Shown here one piece after another: positions 45,391 to 55,709 of a DNA stretch of 64,000 nucleotides (its first letter is position 1; each line of letters begins with the position of its first letter). The notes below the pieces were generated by a model. It was given only the letters and a program-made list of their open reading frames with translations, searched no databases and had not been told where the DNA came from. A program made the translations under genes and the position numbers. This DNA comes from an uncultured Lactobacillus sp. (GTDB taxonomy: Bacteria > Bacillota > Bacilli > Lactobacillales > Lactobacillaceae): positions 1 through 64,000 of the forward strand of contig CANOGU010000009.1 in NCBI GenBank assembly GCA_947565635.1. Direction: 5' to 3'.

Positions 45391-45830
45391 AATTTTGTGA
45401 TATTATTCATAAAATCTTTCAAATCAATTACAGTCTCAAATGTTAAGAAAAACAATAAAGCTTTAATCCAAGAGCGACTAAGTAAAAAGAAAAAGCAAAT
45501 TGCTAATGCGATAAGCCCTATTCCCACAAACAAAGCTAAGGCAGCTAACTTTGCTCCAAATAAATTAACGACCTCCTTAAAACTACTTGGCTCATTCTTA
45601 ACTAATAAAGATAGGTCATGATATTGTTTACTAGTTCTTACTCGAAATGATAAAAAAGTAAATACGGTTCCGATAATAATTAAACCAGCTCCAAGTAATT
45701 GAAATAATAGGCTCATTGGAGGCTGTCTAAACATTAAAATACCTCCAAGAATTAGCAAGATGTCCGCAAGCAAATTGTAACGTAAACGTTTATTTTCTAA
45801 TTTAGTAAAAATTAATTCATTCGAATCCAT
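45369..45830 (-). CDS. Predicted four-helix membrane protein, unknown function
   Basis: The 153-residue product has two N-terminal hydrophobic segments (LLADILLILGGILMF and LLFQLLGAGLIIIGTVFTFL), a polar loop of about 30 residues, and two more (LAALALFVGIGLIALAICFFFLL and WIKALLFFLTFETVIDL). No family is recognised. It has its own terminator, so it is probably a single-gene transcript. Confidence 0.7.
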   Translation of the reverse strand: MDSNELIFTKLENKRLRYNLLADILLILGGILMFRQPPMSLLFQLLGAGLIIIGTVFTFLSFRVRTSKQYHDLSLLVKNEPSSFKEVVNLFGAKLAALALFVGIGLIALAICFFFLLSRSWIKALLFFLTFETVIDLKDFMNNITKLKDESTI

Positions 45831-45880
45831 ACTTCATATCCTTTAATATTCTTCTTTCTATCAGTATACTGGTTAAACTA

Positions 45881-45914
45881 AAAATGACCAAGAGCAATTT
45901 TAACTCTTGGTCAT
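45881..45914 (-). terminator. Terminator after the 36-residue peptide gene
   Basis: ATGACCAAGAG and CTCTTGGTCAT form a perfect stem followed by TTTTT on the minus strand. Confidence 0.85.
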
Positions 45915-45923
45915 CTAGGTCAA

Positions 45924-46034
45924 TTAACGTCCTTTATGAACTGTGTCATTTTCAACTGGAATTGGCTGGGCTTTAAGCTCAACTGCACCATACAAAATAC
46001 CGATTAAACCGGCTATTACTAATAATTGGGACAT
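45924..46034 (-). CDS. Small single-helix membrane peptide (36 residues)
   Basis: An AGGAGTCCTGAAT ribosome site precedes ATG 46034, and a strong terminator follows the stop. The product MSQLLVIAGLIGILYGAVEL followed by a polar tail KAQPIPVENDTVHKGR is one membrane helix with a short outward or inward tail. It is too short for standard gene-finding cutoffs. The function is unknown; the good site and terminator argue that it is real. Confidence 0.6.
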   Translation of the reverse strand: MSQLLVIAGLIGILYGAVELKAQPIPVENDTVHKGR

Positions 46035-46097
46035 ATTCAGGACTCCTCTCTTGGAAGCTTCTCCCCAGTACCTATCTTACAGGCTTAAGTCTACTTT

Positions 46098-46661
46098 TCA
46101 AAACAAAAAGACTTGTGTTGCAGGTGTCAAAGAAAGCCAAATCCAATAAAAAGTCATCATAATTACTGCTAAATAAGACATCATAGTTAAAAAGTTCTCA
46201 AAGCAACCTCCAACTTTATAATGAATTGGTGACTTTCGTTTTTTCTTATAGAATGGCGCTAGCCACTCTACTCCTTGCTTACTGAAACTATCTTCAACTA
46301 AATGCAAAAAATAGCCAATTACCAGCCCAAACCAAAGTGCACTCCAATAATTCTGAGAAGTTAGATTGTTGATATGAATAGGAATAAATCTATTCATTAA
46401 ATAATATAGACCACCAGAAAAAATGACCCAGCCAAGGAAAGAATGAGTAATTCCTCGATGTTTAAGAAAAAGACTAAAATTGATTACTGATTTCTTGCTT
46501 GCAGAACTGTTATATTCATCAATATCAGGTAAAGAAGCGCCAATGGCAGTCGCAGCCAGAATAATAATGTTGTTAACTGGATCGATCAATAGACGATTAG
46601 TTAATAATAAGCTTAGTTCCACGATTGCAATACTGCAAATTCGATGTGACCTAGTTAGCAC
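46098..46661 (-). CDS. Membrane-bound metal-dependent hydrolase, YdjM type (DUF457)
   Basis: The 187-residue protein has about four membrane segments with the conserved metal-binding pattern of this family: RSHRICS at the start, SLPDIDE, FLKHRGITHSFLGW, and YFLHLVEDSFSKQGVEW. Members are predicted membrane hydrolases; the E. coli YdjM protein is controlled by LexA. No SOS box was identified here. Confidence 0.88.
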   Translation of the reverse strand: MLTRSHRICSIAIVELSLLLTNRLLIDPVNNIIILAATAIGASLPDIDEYNSSASKKSVINFSLFLKHRGITHSFLGWVIFSGGLYYLMNRFIPIHINNLTSQNYWSALWFGLVIGYFLHLVEDSFSKQGVEWLAPFYKKKRKSPIHYKVGGCFENFLTMMSYLAVIMMTFYWIWLSLTPATQVFLF

Positions 46662-46742
46662 TTCTTTTCACCCTCTCTAGAACATATATTCTATTTTAAC
46701 AAAATTCCCACCAGAATGGGAACTTGTATACGCCAAGGTATA

Positions 46743-46772
46743 AAAAAACTCTAGTTTTGCACTAGAGTTTTT
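46743..46772 (-). terminator. Terminator after the LysR-like effector-domain gene
   Basis: AAAACTCTAGT and ACTAGAGTTTTTTT form the stem with a T-run. Confidence 0.85.
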
Positions 46773-46812
46773 AAGTAATATCATTTTATAGCTTTACATA
46801 ATTATTTTACTT

Positions 46813-47415
46813 TTAATTGATAGTTTCTTTTAATATCTTGCTCAATTCTTCTACTCGCTGATCTTCTGGTTTAGCAATAAAAGCATATTCTTCAGTGCAT
46901 TGTTTTCCATCTCTCAATAAGAATAACTTTTGTACTTGATCATCATCAATGTGGGCTGCTGTTTTTTCATTCATAATTAAGTAGCCCGATCCAGATTCAA
47001 CCATTAAAACTGTCTCTCCTAAAGTTTCAACTGCAAGTAAATCACTATCAACTTGAAGAACACCTTTTAAATAATGGTATTCGCTTTTTTCTTCCTCTAC
47101 TCCCGCTACCATAATGCAAGGTAAATTCTTTAAATCACTCATTTCAACAGTTTGTTGATATTTATTAAAATTACCCGCTTGCACTAGAGCTACTAGAGAC
47201 ACCTCATCAACCGGATAAGTAGCTAATTGCCGGTAGATAGTATGTCTTGAATTAACTAATACTCCATCTAGCTCATTATTTTGAATCTTCTTTTCAAGCT
47301 TATCATATGAGACAGACTCTAAAATTACTTTTTCATTTTTATGTAAAGCTCGCCATCTACTTGCTCCTTTTTCAAGCTCATGTCTACCCAAGTTCTTTAA
47401 ATATCCAATCTTCAT
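46813..47415 (-). CDS. Stand-alone LysR-type substrate-binding domain, without DNA-binding part
   Basis: The 200-residue protein looks like the effector-binding domain of LysR regulators: KIGYLKNLGRHELEKGASRW at the start, SVSYDKLEKKIQNNELDGVLV, the hinge region PCIMVAGVEEEKSEYHYLKG, and VETLGETVLMVESGSGYLIMNE. It matches the same region of the broken LysR at 13217. There is no helix-turn-helix: the start MKIGYLKNLG (ATG 47415) has its own AGGTGAG site, and the terminator of lacX lies just upstream, so there is no room for one. It may be a sensor or modulator of other LysR proteins, or a truncated gene kept by drift. Confidence 0.7.
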   Translation of the reverse strand: MKIGYLKNLGRHELEKGASRWRALHKNEKVILESVSYDKLEKKIQNNELDGVLVNSRHTIYRQLATYPVDEVSLVALVQAGNFNKYQQTVEMSDLKNLPCIMVAGVEEEKSEYHYLKGVLQVDSDLLAVETLGETVLMVESGSGYLIMNEKTAAHIDDDQVQKLFLLRDGKQCTEEYAFIAKPEDQRVEELSKILKETIN

Positions 47416-47431
47416 TTTCTCACCTGCATAC

Positions 47432-47469
47432 AAAATAAGACTTTGATCTTTCAACCAAAGTCTTATTTA
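47432..47469 (-). terminator. Terminator of lacX
   Basis: AATAAGACTTTG and CAAAGTCTTATT form a stem of 12 pairs, 6 bases after the stop codon. Confidence 0.9.
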
Positions 47470-47475
47470 TCTTAA

Positions 47476-48363
47476 TTACTTAGCTTTGTCATGAAACGCA
47501 ATAGTAAAACCATTCTCCCAAACTTCTTTTGGAGCGATATGATTCATTCCACGCTTATGTTCCAATTGACCATCACTATCTAAAGTATCTGCAATACCCC
47601 ACCATGGTTCAACACAAATATAATTACCTGACTTAGGATATTGTGACCATAAACCAACAAATGGTGCATTTTCCATCTTAACATTGATGTGGTAATCACT
47701 CTTATCAGTTCTAATCGAAATCTTATTAGGTTGCTTTAATTCAAAGACCCACGCATCATCCTTAAACAACTCATCACTAATTTCAAACATTGAATCAGTT
47801 GCAAGTAATGACCGATTATCCCAGTCAAGGTATGGTGCTTTTAGTGGGATCTTAACATGATCCATTGAAGGATCAAACTTAAAGTAATAATCGTTCTTAG
47901 TCAAGCCATTATCAGTTGGCAAGTTGAAACCTGGGTGACCCCCAATACCAAAAATCATTTCCTTAGTATCAGTATTAGTGACAGTAAAGTGCTCTGAAAG
48001 CAAGTTATTAATTAGAGTGTAAGTTACTCTTAATTCAAAATCGAATGGATACATCTTTTTAGTATCTTCATTAGAAGTTAGAAGAAAAACAATGTGTTTA
48101 TCATCTTGTTCTTCAACAGTAAATTGTGCATCCCGAGCAAAACCATGTTGTCCCATATGGTAAGTTTTACCATCATAAGTATATTGATCGTCCTTTAAAC
48201 GTCCAACTACTGGGAACAAAACCGGAGCATGCCGTCCCCAAATTTCGGGATCCGCCTGCCACATGTATTCTCGACCGCTGTTTACATCTTTAACACTTTG
48301 GATTTCAGCACCCTTATCAGAAAGCGTTACTGTTAAAAAATTATTTTTTAATTGATAATCCAT
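47476..48363 (-). CDS. lacX: Aldose 1-epimerase family protein, LacX type
   Basis: The 295-residue protein belongs to the galactose mutarotase-like fold. It starts MDYQLKNNFLTVTLSDKGAEIQSVKD and has ADPEIWGRHAPVLFPVVGRLKD, the HGFARD motif with the catalytic histidine, GGHPGFN with the second histidine, and CVEPWWGIAD with the base glutamate. LacX-like members epimerise sugars related to galactose; the exact substrate is unknown. The gene follows hslU, as in other lactobacilli of this group. Confidence 0.9.
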   Translation of the reverse strand: MDYQLKNNFLTVTLSDKGAEIQSVKDVNSGREYMWQADPEIWGRHAPVLFPVVGRLKDDQYTYDGKTYHMGQHGFARDAQFTVEEQDDKHIVFLLTSNEDTKKMYPFDFELRVTYTLINNLLSEHFTVTNTDTKEMIFGIGGHPGFNLPTDNGLTKNDYYFKFDPSMDHVKIPLKAPYLDWDNRSLLATDSMFEISDELFKDDAWVFELKQPNKISIRTDKSDYHINVKMENAPFVGLWSQYPKSGNYICVEPWWGIADTLDSDGQLEHKRGMNHIAPKEVWENGFTIAFHDKAK

Positions 48364-48390
48364 AATTTAATTTCTCTTTATCTACTAAAA

Positions 48391-49785
48391 TTACAAAATA
48401 AACTTTGTTAAGTCTTTATTAATAATTATATCACTCAATTTTTGGTCAACATACTTTTGAGTAATTGTAATTTCGCCCATATTCATGTCTGGACCTTCGT
48501 AAAGAACATCTTCAAGTAATTTTTCTAAAATAGTTGCTAAACGACGGGCACCAATGTTGTCAGTTCCTTGATTTACTTCAAAAGCTATTTGAGCAATTCG
48601 ATCAATTGCTTCTTGAGTAAAGACTAATTTAATACCATCAGCCTTAAGAAGTGCAATATATTGCTTCAAAAGTGAGTTTTGTGGATCCTTTAAGATCTTA
48701 ACAAAGTCTTCTTGAGTCAAGGCATTTAATTCAACACGAATTGGGAAACGTCCTTGCAATTCTGGAATTAAATCGCTTGGCTTACTTTCGGCAAAAGCAC
48801 CAGCTGCAATAAATAGGATGTGGTCAGTAGATACCGGACCATATTTAGTTGAAACAGTTGACCCTTCAACGATTGGCAAGATGTCTCTTTGGACACCTTC
48901 ACGAGATACTTCACCAGAGGTCTTTTTGTTACCGGCAGTAATTTTATCAATCTCGTCGATAAAGATAATTCCGTTTTGTTGAGTACGTTCAATTGCGCGT
49001 TGGTAGAGAGAATCATAGTTAATTAACTTCTTTGATTCTTCTTGAATTAAAACTTCACGTGCATCTGAAACCTTTAAAGTACGCTTAACTGTCTTCTTAG
49101 GCATTAAGTCTCCCATTAAGCTAGACATATCGATTCCCATTTGTCCCATCATGTCGCCCATTGGGTTAACTTTTGGAGCTTGTTCAACTTCAATCGTAAC
49201 TTCACGATTTTCAAGCAAGCCTTTATTAAGCTGATCAGCTACGCTAAGACGTTCATTACGAATATCATCAGTTACTTCTTCATTATCTTGTGGTTGATTC
49301 ATATTGAAGTTACCAGAAAGCATTTGCATCATTTGTTGCATTGAGTTTTCACGATTTTCACGCTTAATGCCTGGTACAATCAATTTAACTAAACGATTAT
49401 TTGCCTTCTTAGTTGCTTGAAGCTTAACACGTTCGAATTGATCTTTTTCTTCCATGCGAACAGCTTCTTCAACTAAGTCACGAACCATTGATTCAACATC
49501 ACGTCCAACATAACCAACTTCAGTAAACTTAGTTGCTTCAACTTTAACAAAAGGTGCATCAACAATTTTAGCAAGTCGACGAGCAATTTCTGTCTTACCT
49601 ACACCAGTAGGACCAGCCATCAACATGTTTTTTGGCGTAATGTCTTGTTGCATTTGCTTAGGTAGTTGCAAACGACGGTAACGATTATATAAAGCTACGG
49701 CAACAGATTTTTTAGCTTCGTTTTGGCCAATAATATATTTATCAAGTAGTTCTACAATTTGTTTTGGAGTTTTTTCTTCAGTCAA
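48391..49785 (-). CDS. hslU: HslU ATPase subunit of the HslUV (ClpYQ) protease
   Basis: The 464-residue AAA+ unfoldase forms a hexamer that feeds substrates to HslV. Walker A is GPTGVGKTE (58-66), Walker [10 protein letters not shown], the arginine finger/sensor regions are in [13 protein letters not shown] and [19 protein letters not shown], and the family C-terminus ends in KFIL. The intermediate domain carries a Met-rich stretch ([16 protein letters not shown]). It lies 10 bases after hslV. Confidence 0.97.
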   Translation of the reverse strand: MTEEKTPKQIVELLDKYIIGQNEAKKSVAVALYNRYRRLQLPKQMQQDITPKNMLMAGPTGVGKTEIARRLAKIVDAPFVKVEATKFTEVGYVGRDVESMVRDLVEEAVRMEEKDQFERVKLQATKKANNRLVKLIVPGIKRENRENSMQQMMQMLSGNFNMNQPQDNEEVTDDIRNERLSVADQLNKGLLENREVTIEVEQAPKVNPMGDMMGQMGIDMSSLMGDLMPKKTVKRTLKVSDAREVLIQEESKKLINYDSLYQRAIERTQQNGIIFIDEIDKITAGNKKTSGEVSREGVQRDILPIVEGSTVSTKYGPVSTDHILFIAAGAFAESKPSDLIPELQGRFPIRVELNALTQEDFVKILKDPQNSLLKQYIALLKADGIKLVFTQEAIDRIAQIAFEVNQGTDNIGARRLATILEKLLEDVLYEGPDMNMGEITITQKYVDQKLSDIIINKDLTKFIL

Positions 49786-49795
49786 AATATTTCAC

Positions 49796-50320
49796 CTAGA
49801 TTTCATCAGTAGTAATGTGGTCATCTGTAAATACATCAATTCCAGAAGCAATCTTAACTGCTTCTTTTGCAATTTCACTTGCACTCATACCTTCACTGTG
49901 ACGAGTCATTGCAATCGCAGCTGCTTGAGCAAAATTACCGCCCGAACCAATTGCTACCACATCTTCGTCGGGTTCAAGAACTTCACCATTACCAGAAATT
50001 AAAAGCAAATCCTTATCATTAAAAGCAATAACCATAGCTTGTAATTTAGCTAAAGTTGGATCTTTTCTCCAACTCTGTGCCATTTCAACAGCTGCCCTAC
50101 GTAAATCACCTGAATAAGTCTCAAGCTTTCCTTCAAGCATATCTTGCAAGCTAACAGCATCAGCTACACCACCTGCAAAACCAATTACTACTTGATCATG
50201 ATAAATTCTTCTAATTTTTTTAGCAGTTGCCTTAGCAATAACTTTTTCACCTAAGGTAACTTGACCATCTCCAGCGATGGCTGTTTTATTGTTATATCTA
50301 ACAGAACAAATTGTTGTCAT
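49796..50320 (-). CDS. hslV: HslV peptidase subunit
   Basis: The 174-residue proteasome-like peptidase begins MTTICSVRYNNKTAIAGDGQVTLG; after removal of Met, the N-terminal Thr is the nucleophile. The conserved GFAGGVADAVSLQD and LLISGNGEVLEPDEDVVAIGSGG are present. It is 4 bases after xerC and upstream of hslU. Length is typical. Confidence 0.97.
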   Translation of the reverse strand: MTTICSVRYNNKTAIAGDGQVTLGEKVIAKATAKKIRRIYHDQVVIGFAGGVADAVSLQDMLEGKLETYSGDLRRAAVEMAQSWRKDPTLAKLQAMVIAFNDKDLLLISGNGEVLEPDEDVVAIGSGGNFAQAAAIAMTRHSEGMSASEIAKEAVKIASGIDVFTDDHITTDEI

Positions 50321-50324
50321 ATTA

Positions 50325-51248
50325 TTATGCCTCGTCTTTCTTATCTTTTCTCGGGAAAAATTTTTGATAATCTGCTTGTAAATGTTTCATCGTGACATGC
50401 GTATAAATCTGCGTTGTCGACAAAGATTCATGTCCTAACAATTCCTGGACACTTCGTAAATCTGCACCATTATTTAACATTTCAGTTGCAAAGGAGTGTC
50501 TAAGCATATGGGGATGAACTTTCCCACCTACTCCAGCCTTAATGAACACTTGCTGCATGATGTATTCAATCCCGCGACCACTTAATTTCTGACCACGATT
50601 ATTTAAAAATACATAACCGAAATCGTCATTTTGACCAAGTAGCACAGGTCGCACATCATCGCGATACTCTTTTAGTGCATTCGCTGCATCTTTTCCAAAA
50701 GGAACATAGCGATCTTTATTACCTTTCCCATGAACTAAGATAATCTTTAAATCAAAATCAATCTGATCTAGCTTTAAAGATGCCATCTCACTTAAACGCA
50801 TCCCAGTTGCGTAAAAAAGCTCAAACATTGCGCGATTTCTTACTGTGAGCTGATCGTGGCCAGTCAAGCTTTCAAAGACTTGCCTCATTTCTTTTTCGTA
50901 GAAGAATTGTGGCAATTTCTTCTCACCCAATCTTAAGCTAATTGTCTGCATGGGATCATTTTCTAAAATTTCTCTCTTAACAAGGAAACGATAAAAGGAT
51001 CTCAAACTAGACATCTTACGCGCCTGAGTTGTTCTAGATCTATTTTGAGCAGCTAAACTTTGTAGAAAAATTTCAACATCACGGCTTTTGACTTTATCCC
51101 AGCCGTTAAAGCCCCCATTTTCTTTAAAAAAGTCTTTAGCTTCTTTTAGATCATTTAAGTAAGAGCTTACAGTATTTTTACTATAATTACGTTCATAGTT
51201 CAAGTAATCTTGAAATTGTTTGATTAATTTATCATTTTCTTTAGACAT
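50325..51248 (-). CDS. xerC: XerC tyrosine recombinase
   Basis: The 307-residue recombinase resolves chromosome dimers. It has an N-terminal SAM-like domain (YLNYERNYSKNTVSSYLNDL) and all catalytic residues: Arg151 (TGMRLSEM), Lys175, His247-x2-Arg250 (HPHMLRHSF), His273 (LGHESLS) and Tyr282 (QIYTHV). Its place between trmFO and hslV matches the usual chromosomal xerC locus, so it is not a phage integrase. Confidence 0.96.
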   Translation of the reverse strand: MSKENDKLIKQFQDYLNYERNYSKNTVSSYLNDLKEAKDFFKENGGFNGWDKVKSRDVEIFLQSLAAQNRSRTTQARKMSSLRSFYRFLVKREILENDPMQTISLRLGEKKLPQFFYEKEMRQVFESLTGHDQLTVRNRAMFELFYATGMRLSEMASLKLDQIDFDLKIILVHGKGNKDRYVPFGKDAANALKEYRDDVRPVLLGQNDDFGYVFLNNRGQKLSGRGIEYIMQQVFIKAGVGGKVHPHMLRHSFATEMLNNGADLRSVQELLGHESLSTTQIYTHVTMKHLQADYQKFFPRKDKKDEA

Positions 51249-51250
51249 TA

Positions 51251-52567
51251 TTAATCAAGCTTCTTCTCTTCCTTAAAGGCTTCAAGATCCTTCAATGCTC
51301 GTTTAGAAATTTCTAAGTGTCTTTCTTGCTTGTTTCTTACCTTGTAATCTAATTTTGGCAAGAGTGCATATGAAGCATTCATTGGTTGGAAATGCTTTGC
51401 GCTAGTGGTTGTGATGTAGTTGGCCATAGAACCCAAGGCAGTTGACTTAGGAAAGACTAAGGTTTCTTCTCCTAAAGCTTCTCTAGCCGCATTAATTCCG
51501 GCAACTAAACCAGAACCGGCACTTTCAACATAACCTTCTACCCCTGTCATTTGTCCTGCAAAGAAGAGACCAGTTTGCTTTCTGGCTTCATAATTTGCAT
51601 TCAAAACTTCAGGACTAGCAATATAGGTGTTGCGGTGCATTTTACCATAGCGAACAAATTTTGCATTTTCAAGACCTGGAATCATTGAAAAGACTCTTTT
51701 TTGTTCACCATATTTTAAATGAGTCTGGAAACCAACAATATTGTACATTGTACTTGCTGCATTATCTTGACGCAATTGCACAACCGCATAAGGAGTTTTT
51801 CCAGTCTTAGGATCTTCTAAGCCAACTGGTTTAAGCGGACCAAAGAGCATAGTTTTTTCTCCTCTTTTAGCCATTACTTCAATTGGCATACAACCTTCAA
51901 AGACATTTTTATCTTCAAAACCATGTAAAGTTGCCGTTTCTGCGCTAATTAGGTTTTTATAGAAGTTGAAAAATTCTTCCTTGGTCATTGGGCAATTCAA
52001 ATATGCAGCTTCACCCTTGTCATAACGTGATTTTTTATAAACAATGTCACGATTAATTGAGCTAGCTGCCACAATTGGAGCAGCTGCATCAAAGAAATGA
52101 AGTGAATCAGTACCGCAGAACTCCTTAATCTGTTCTGCTAGTGTATCTGAGGTTAATGGACCAGTCGCAATGATCGTGATACCATCTTTTGGAATTTCAG
52201 TGATTTCTTCCTCATGAACATGAACATTTGGCAAGTCTTTCAAAGTTTTAGTTACAACTGCACTAAACTTATCCCTATCTACTGCTAATGCTCCACCGGC
52301 AGGAACGGCTGTTTCATCTGCAGCCTTCATAATCAACGAATCAAGCTGACGCATTTCTTCTTTTAACAAACCAACAGCGTTAGAGAGTTGATTAGATCTC
52401 ATTGAATTAGTACATACTAGTTCTGCAAAATTTGCAGTTTCATGAGCAGGCGTATTTTTCTTAGGTCGCATTTCATATAAATCTACTTCAATGCCACGCT
52501 TAGCTAATTGCCATGCAGCTTCACTCCCTGCAAGACCTCCGCCAATTACGGTTACATTCTTTACCAT
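51251..52567 (-). CDS. trmFO: TrmFO, folate/FAD-dependent tRNA m5U54 methyltransferase
   Basis: The 438-residue flavoenzyme methylates U54 of the tRNA T-loop using methylenetetrahydrofolate. The FAD-binding N-terminus is [42 protein letters not shown] and the C-terminal [20 protein letters not shown] are diagnostic. It starts at ATG 52567 behind AAAGGAAAGATTGC and is followed 2 bases later by xerC. Confidence 0.97.
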   Translation of the reverse strand: MVKNVTVIGGGLAGSEAAWQLAKRGIEVDLYEMRPKKNTPAHETANFAELVCTNSMRSNQLSNAVGLLKEEMRQLDSLIMKAADETAVPAGGALAVDRDKFSAVVTKTLKDLPNVHVHEEEITEIPKDGITIIATGPLTSDTLAEQIKEFCGTDSLHFFDAAAPIVAASSINRDIVYKKSRYDKGEAAYLNCPMTKEEFFNFYKNLISAETATLHGFEDKNVFEGCMPIEVMAKRGEKTMLFGPLKPVGLEDPKTGKTPYAVVQLRQDNAASTMYNIVGFQTHLKYGEQKRVFSMIPGLENAKFVRYGKMHRNTYIASPEVLNANYEARKQTGLFFAGQMTGVEGYVESAGSGLVAGINAAREALGEETLVFPKSTALGSMANYITTTSAKHFQPMNASYALLPKLDYKVRNKQERHLEISKRALKDLEAFKEEKKLD

Positions 52568-52607
52568 GCAATCTTTCCTTTCTGCTCGACTCTTTCAAGT
52601 CTATATA

Positions 52608-52650
52608 AAAATGATATCATTAAACCGCTTTCGTTTTAATGATATCATTG
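52608..52650 (-). terminator. Palindrome-rich hairpin after topA
   Basis: AATGATATCATTAAA occurs on both sides of a small loop, so each arm is itself palindromic and the two arms also pair. T-runs follow on the minus strand. It is probably the topA terminator, though the double palindrome could also bind a protein. Confidence 0.6.
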
Positions 52651-52664
52651 AAATTTTTAATAAT

Positions 52665-54746
52665 TTAATTTTCTTCTGGCTCTTCACGATAATCGCCATT
52701 TGGACATAGAATTACTAGGCCTTTCTTGTTCTTCTTTTGAACTAAGAAATGACCATCGTTTGGACAATTACGCCCAATTGGTTGATCCCATGAAACAAAG
52801 TCACAATCTGGATAACGAGAACAACCGTAGAATTTACGATTACGCTTAGACTTCTTTTCGATAACTTCGCCTTTGCCACACTTAGGGCAAGTTACGCCAA
52901 CCTTTTTAACAATCGGTTTAGTGTTGCGACAATCTGGAAAGCGTGAACAAGCATAAAACTTACCATAGCGTCCCATCTTAATTACCATTGGTGCTCCACA
53001 AATGTCGCAGTTAAAGCCTGCTGGTTCATCTTTGATTTGAACCTTTTCAATTTGTTGATCAGCCTTATCTAATTCTTTAGAAAATGGTTTGTAGTATTCA
53101 TCAACTACTTTGATCCAATTCTTCTTCCCTACTTCAACACCATCAAGATCGTTTTCAAGTTGCGCAGTAAAGTCTACATTAACGATATCTGGGAAAAACT
53201 CTTCGATCAACTTATCAACGATTTCACCTAATTCAGTAGGTACAATAGATCGACCTTCAAGTTTCACGTAATAACGCTTTTGAATAGTATCAATTGTTGG
53301 TGCATAAGTTGATGGACGACCTACGCCATTTTCTTCAAGAGCACGAACTAAACTAGCTTCAGTATAACGTGCTGGTGGTTGAGTAAAGTGCTGACGATCA
53401 TCAGTCTTCTTAAGCTTAACCTTATCGCCCTCATTTAACTCAGGTAACTCATTGTTCTTTTCTTTTTGATTGTCGTAAACCTTGGTAAAACCAGCAAACT
53501 TAAGTTTTGAACCAGTTGTTCTAAAAGTTACGTCATTTTGCTCAATATCAGCTCTGACTGTATCATAAACAGCTGGAGTCATTTGACTAGCAATAAATCT
53601 TGACCAAATTAAAGTATACAGACGATATTCTTCAGTAGTTAAATATTCTTTAACTGAAGCTGGAGTTCTAAAGGCTGAGGTTGGACGAATTGCTTCGTGA
53701 GCATCTTGAGCATCCGCATCGTTTTTAAAATGCTGTGGCTTAACTGCTGCATAATTTTCACCATATTCTTCGTGAATAAATTTTGAAGCTTCATGTTTTG
53801 CAACATTAGCAATCCGTTTAGAGTCAGTACGCATATAAGTAATTAACCCTACTGAACCTTTACCTAAGTTAACCCCTTCATAAAGAGATTGAGCAATTCT
53901 CATTGTTCTACGAGTACGGTAGCCTAAGCGTTTGTTTGCTTCTTGCTGCATAGTTGAAGTAGTAAATGGAGCAGCAGGCTGACGCTTTCTTTCCTTTTTG
54001 ACTACCTTTGTAACTTCAAAGTTCTTCCGCTTATCAATGCGTTCTAAAACATCCTGAACTGCTTCATTATTTGGCAATTCTTGCTTTTTACCTTTGATAC
54101 CATAAAAAACACCCTTAAATTTTTCTTTGCCTTTTTCAAAATCAGCATCAATTGTCCAGTATTCTTCTGGCTTAAAGTTCTTAATTTCGTTTTCACGATC
54201 AATTACAAGCTTTAAGGCAATTGACTGAACACGTCCAGCAGACAAACCCTTCTTAACCTTTTGCCACAAAATAGGGCTGATTGAATAACCAACCAAGCGG
54301 TCAAGAACACGACGTGCTTGCTGAGCATCAACGATATCCATATCAATTGTTCGTGGATTTTTAAAGGCATTTTTAACAGCGTCTTTAGTAATTTCATTAA
54401 AGGCAACTCGGTTATGTTCTTTAGGATCTAAGTTCAAAGCATGCGCAACGTGCCAAGCAATAGCTTCTCCTTCACGATCGGGGTCGGAAGCAAGATAAAC
54501 GTATTTAGCCTTTTTAGCTTCACTTTTTAATTCTTTAATCGTATCGCCTTTTCCACGAATGGAAATATACTTTGGTTGATAATCATGGTCTACATCAACT
54601 CCCATTTGGGACTTGGGTAAATCACGGATATGACCTTTTGAAGCGATAACATGATAATTTCTACCTAAATATTTTTCAATTGTCTTAGCCTTATGAGGGG
54701 ACTCGACAATAACTAAATTCTTTTTATTTTTTCGTTTAGTAGGCAT
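52665..54746 (-). CDS. topA: DNA topoisomerase I
   Basis: The 693-residue enzyme relaxes negative supercoils. The TOPRIM domain has [13 protein letters not shown] (Glu15) and [11 protein letters not shown] (88-95), the active tyrosine is Tyr304 in LITYMRTDS, and the C-terminus has two four-cysteine zinc motifs (CDICGAP...CSRFPDC, CPKCGKG...CSRYPDC) and a third degenerate one (CPNDGH...CPNGD). The length is normal. Confidence 0.97.
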   Translation of the reverse strand: MPTKRKNKKNLVIVESPHKAKTIEKYLGRNYHVIASKGHIRDLPKSQMGVDVDHDYQPKYISIRGKGDTIKELKSEAKKAKYVYLASDPDREGEAIAWHVAHALNLDPKEHNRVAFNEITKDAVKNAFKNPRTIDMDIVDAQQARRVLDRLVGYSISPILWQKVKKGLSAGRVQSIALKLVIDRENEIKNFKPEEYWTIDADFEKGKEKFKGVFYGIKGKKQELPNNEAVQDVLERIDKRKNFEVTKVVKKERKRQPAAPFTTSTMQQEANKRLGYRTRRTMRIAQSLYEGVNLGKGSVGLITYMRTDSKRIANVAKHEASKFIHEEYGENYAAVKPQHFKNDADAQDAHEAIRPTSAFRTPASVKEYLTTEEYRLYTLIWSRFIASQMTPAVYDTVRADIEQNDVTFRTTGSKLKFAGFTKVYDNQKEKNNELPELNEGDKVKLKKTDDRQHFTQPPARYTEASLVRALEENGVGRPSTYAPTIDTIQKRYYVKLEGRSIVPTELGEIVDKLIEEFFPDIVNVDFTAQLENDLDGVEVGKKNWIKVVDEYYKPFSKELDKADQQIEKVQIKDEPAGFNCDICGAPMVIKMGRYGKFYACSRFPDCRNTKPIVKKVGVTCPKCGKGEVIEKKSKRNRKFYGCSRYPDCDFVSWDQPIGRNCPNDGHFLVQKKNKKGLVILCPNGDYREEPEEN

Positions 54747-54811
54747 AAAATGCCCCTTCCTTGCACAATTTCTACCAAATTCTAAAATACCAAAAATTTC
54801 ACTCTTGTCAA

Positions 54812-55657
54812 CTAAAGTAAGTTTTTAAAGTCAGCATTAACTAATGGATAAGCACCCGCTGCAATCAACTCATTAGGCCCTTCAGATAAGGGACTAGAAA
54901 CAGGGCCAGGAACTGCAAAAATATTTCTATTTTCTTCTAAAGCAATATTTGCAGTAATTAAAGATCCTGATCTCTTCCTCGCTTCAGTGACAATAATATT
55001 TTTACTTAAACCCGCTAATATCCTATTACGTTCAGGAAACCTATAAGGGCGCGGTGGCGTGTCGGGTAGATACTCACTAATTAGTAATCCCTTAGCCACA
55101 ATTTCTTCTTGAAGCACCTTATTTTCTTGCGGATAAAAATGGTTAAGGCCATTTCCAACTACGGCAATTGTCTTGCCATGGTTATTTAACGTTTCTCGAT
55201 GAGCAATTCCATCAACTCCACGTGCTAATCCACTTGCAATCACAAAATCCTGCTCAATTAACTGCGGAATTAATTGCTTTAATACAAAGCGACTATAACC
55301 TGTTGGCTGCCTAGCGCCAACAACAACTGTAATTTCTTTTTGCAGCAAGGATAAATCTCCTCGTGTAAAAAGTAGCGTCGGTGGATTATACATCTCGCGA
55401 AGTCGATCAGGATAAATTGAATCAAAAATTGTTACAACATTACACTGCAACTCAATTTTCTCAATCCAAGAATTAAACTTATCATTTTTCATCGCAGCAA
55501 AAACAAGATTTTGGATATTTGATTTTAATGATAAAGTTTCTATTTTGTCAACTGTTACTTCTTCCTCTGAAGTAAAATTTTCTGCAATTTTCCCTAAAGT
55601 GGTAATCCCAATGCCTTGTTGCAATTTTAATCTTAAACAAAATTCTTTTAAATTCAT
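54812..55657 (-). CDS. dprA: DNA processing protein DprA (Smf)
   Basis: The 281-residue protein protects incoming single-stranded DNA and loads RecA. The Rossmann-like core has [37 protein letters not shown] and [15 protein letters not shown], then [30 protein letters not shown]. The C-terminal winged helix found in some homologues is lacking. It lies between rnhB and topA, as usual for the group. Confidence 0.95.
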   Translation of the reverse strand: MNLKEFCLRLKLQQGIGITTLGKIAENFTSEEEVTVDKIETLSLKSNIQNLVFAAMKNDKFNSWIEKIELQCNVVTIFDSIYPDRLREMYNPPTLLFTRGDLSLLQKEITVVVGARQPTGYSRFVLKQLIPQLIEQDFVIASGLARGVDGIAHRETLNNHGKTIAVVGNGLNHFYPQENKVLQEEIVAKGLLISEYLPDTPPRPYRFPERNRILAGLSKNIIVTEARKRSGSLITANIALEENRNIFAVPGPVSSPLSEGPNELIAAGAYPLVNADFKNLL

Positions 55658-55709
55658 ATAAATAAAACCTCCACTATCAAGTACGCAAAAGTGAAGGTTT
55701 ATTTTTTAT

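Noticed and set aside
50325-51248. Tyrosine recombinase as sign of a prophage or integrative element
   Set aside because: Its neighbours trmFO, hslV and hslU show the standard chromosomal xerC locus, and no phage genes or att-like repeats were seen.
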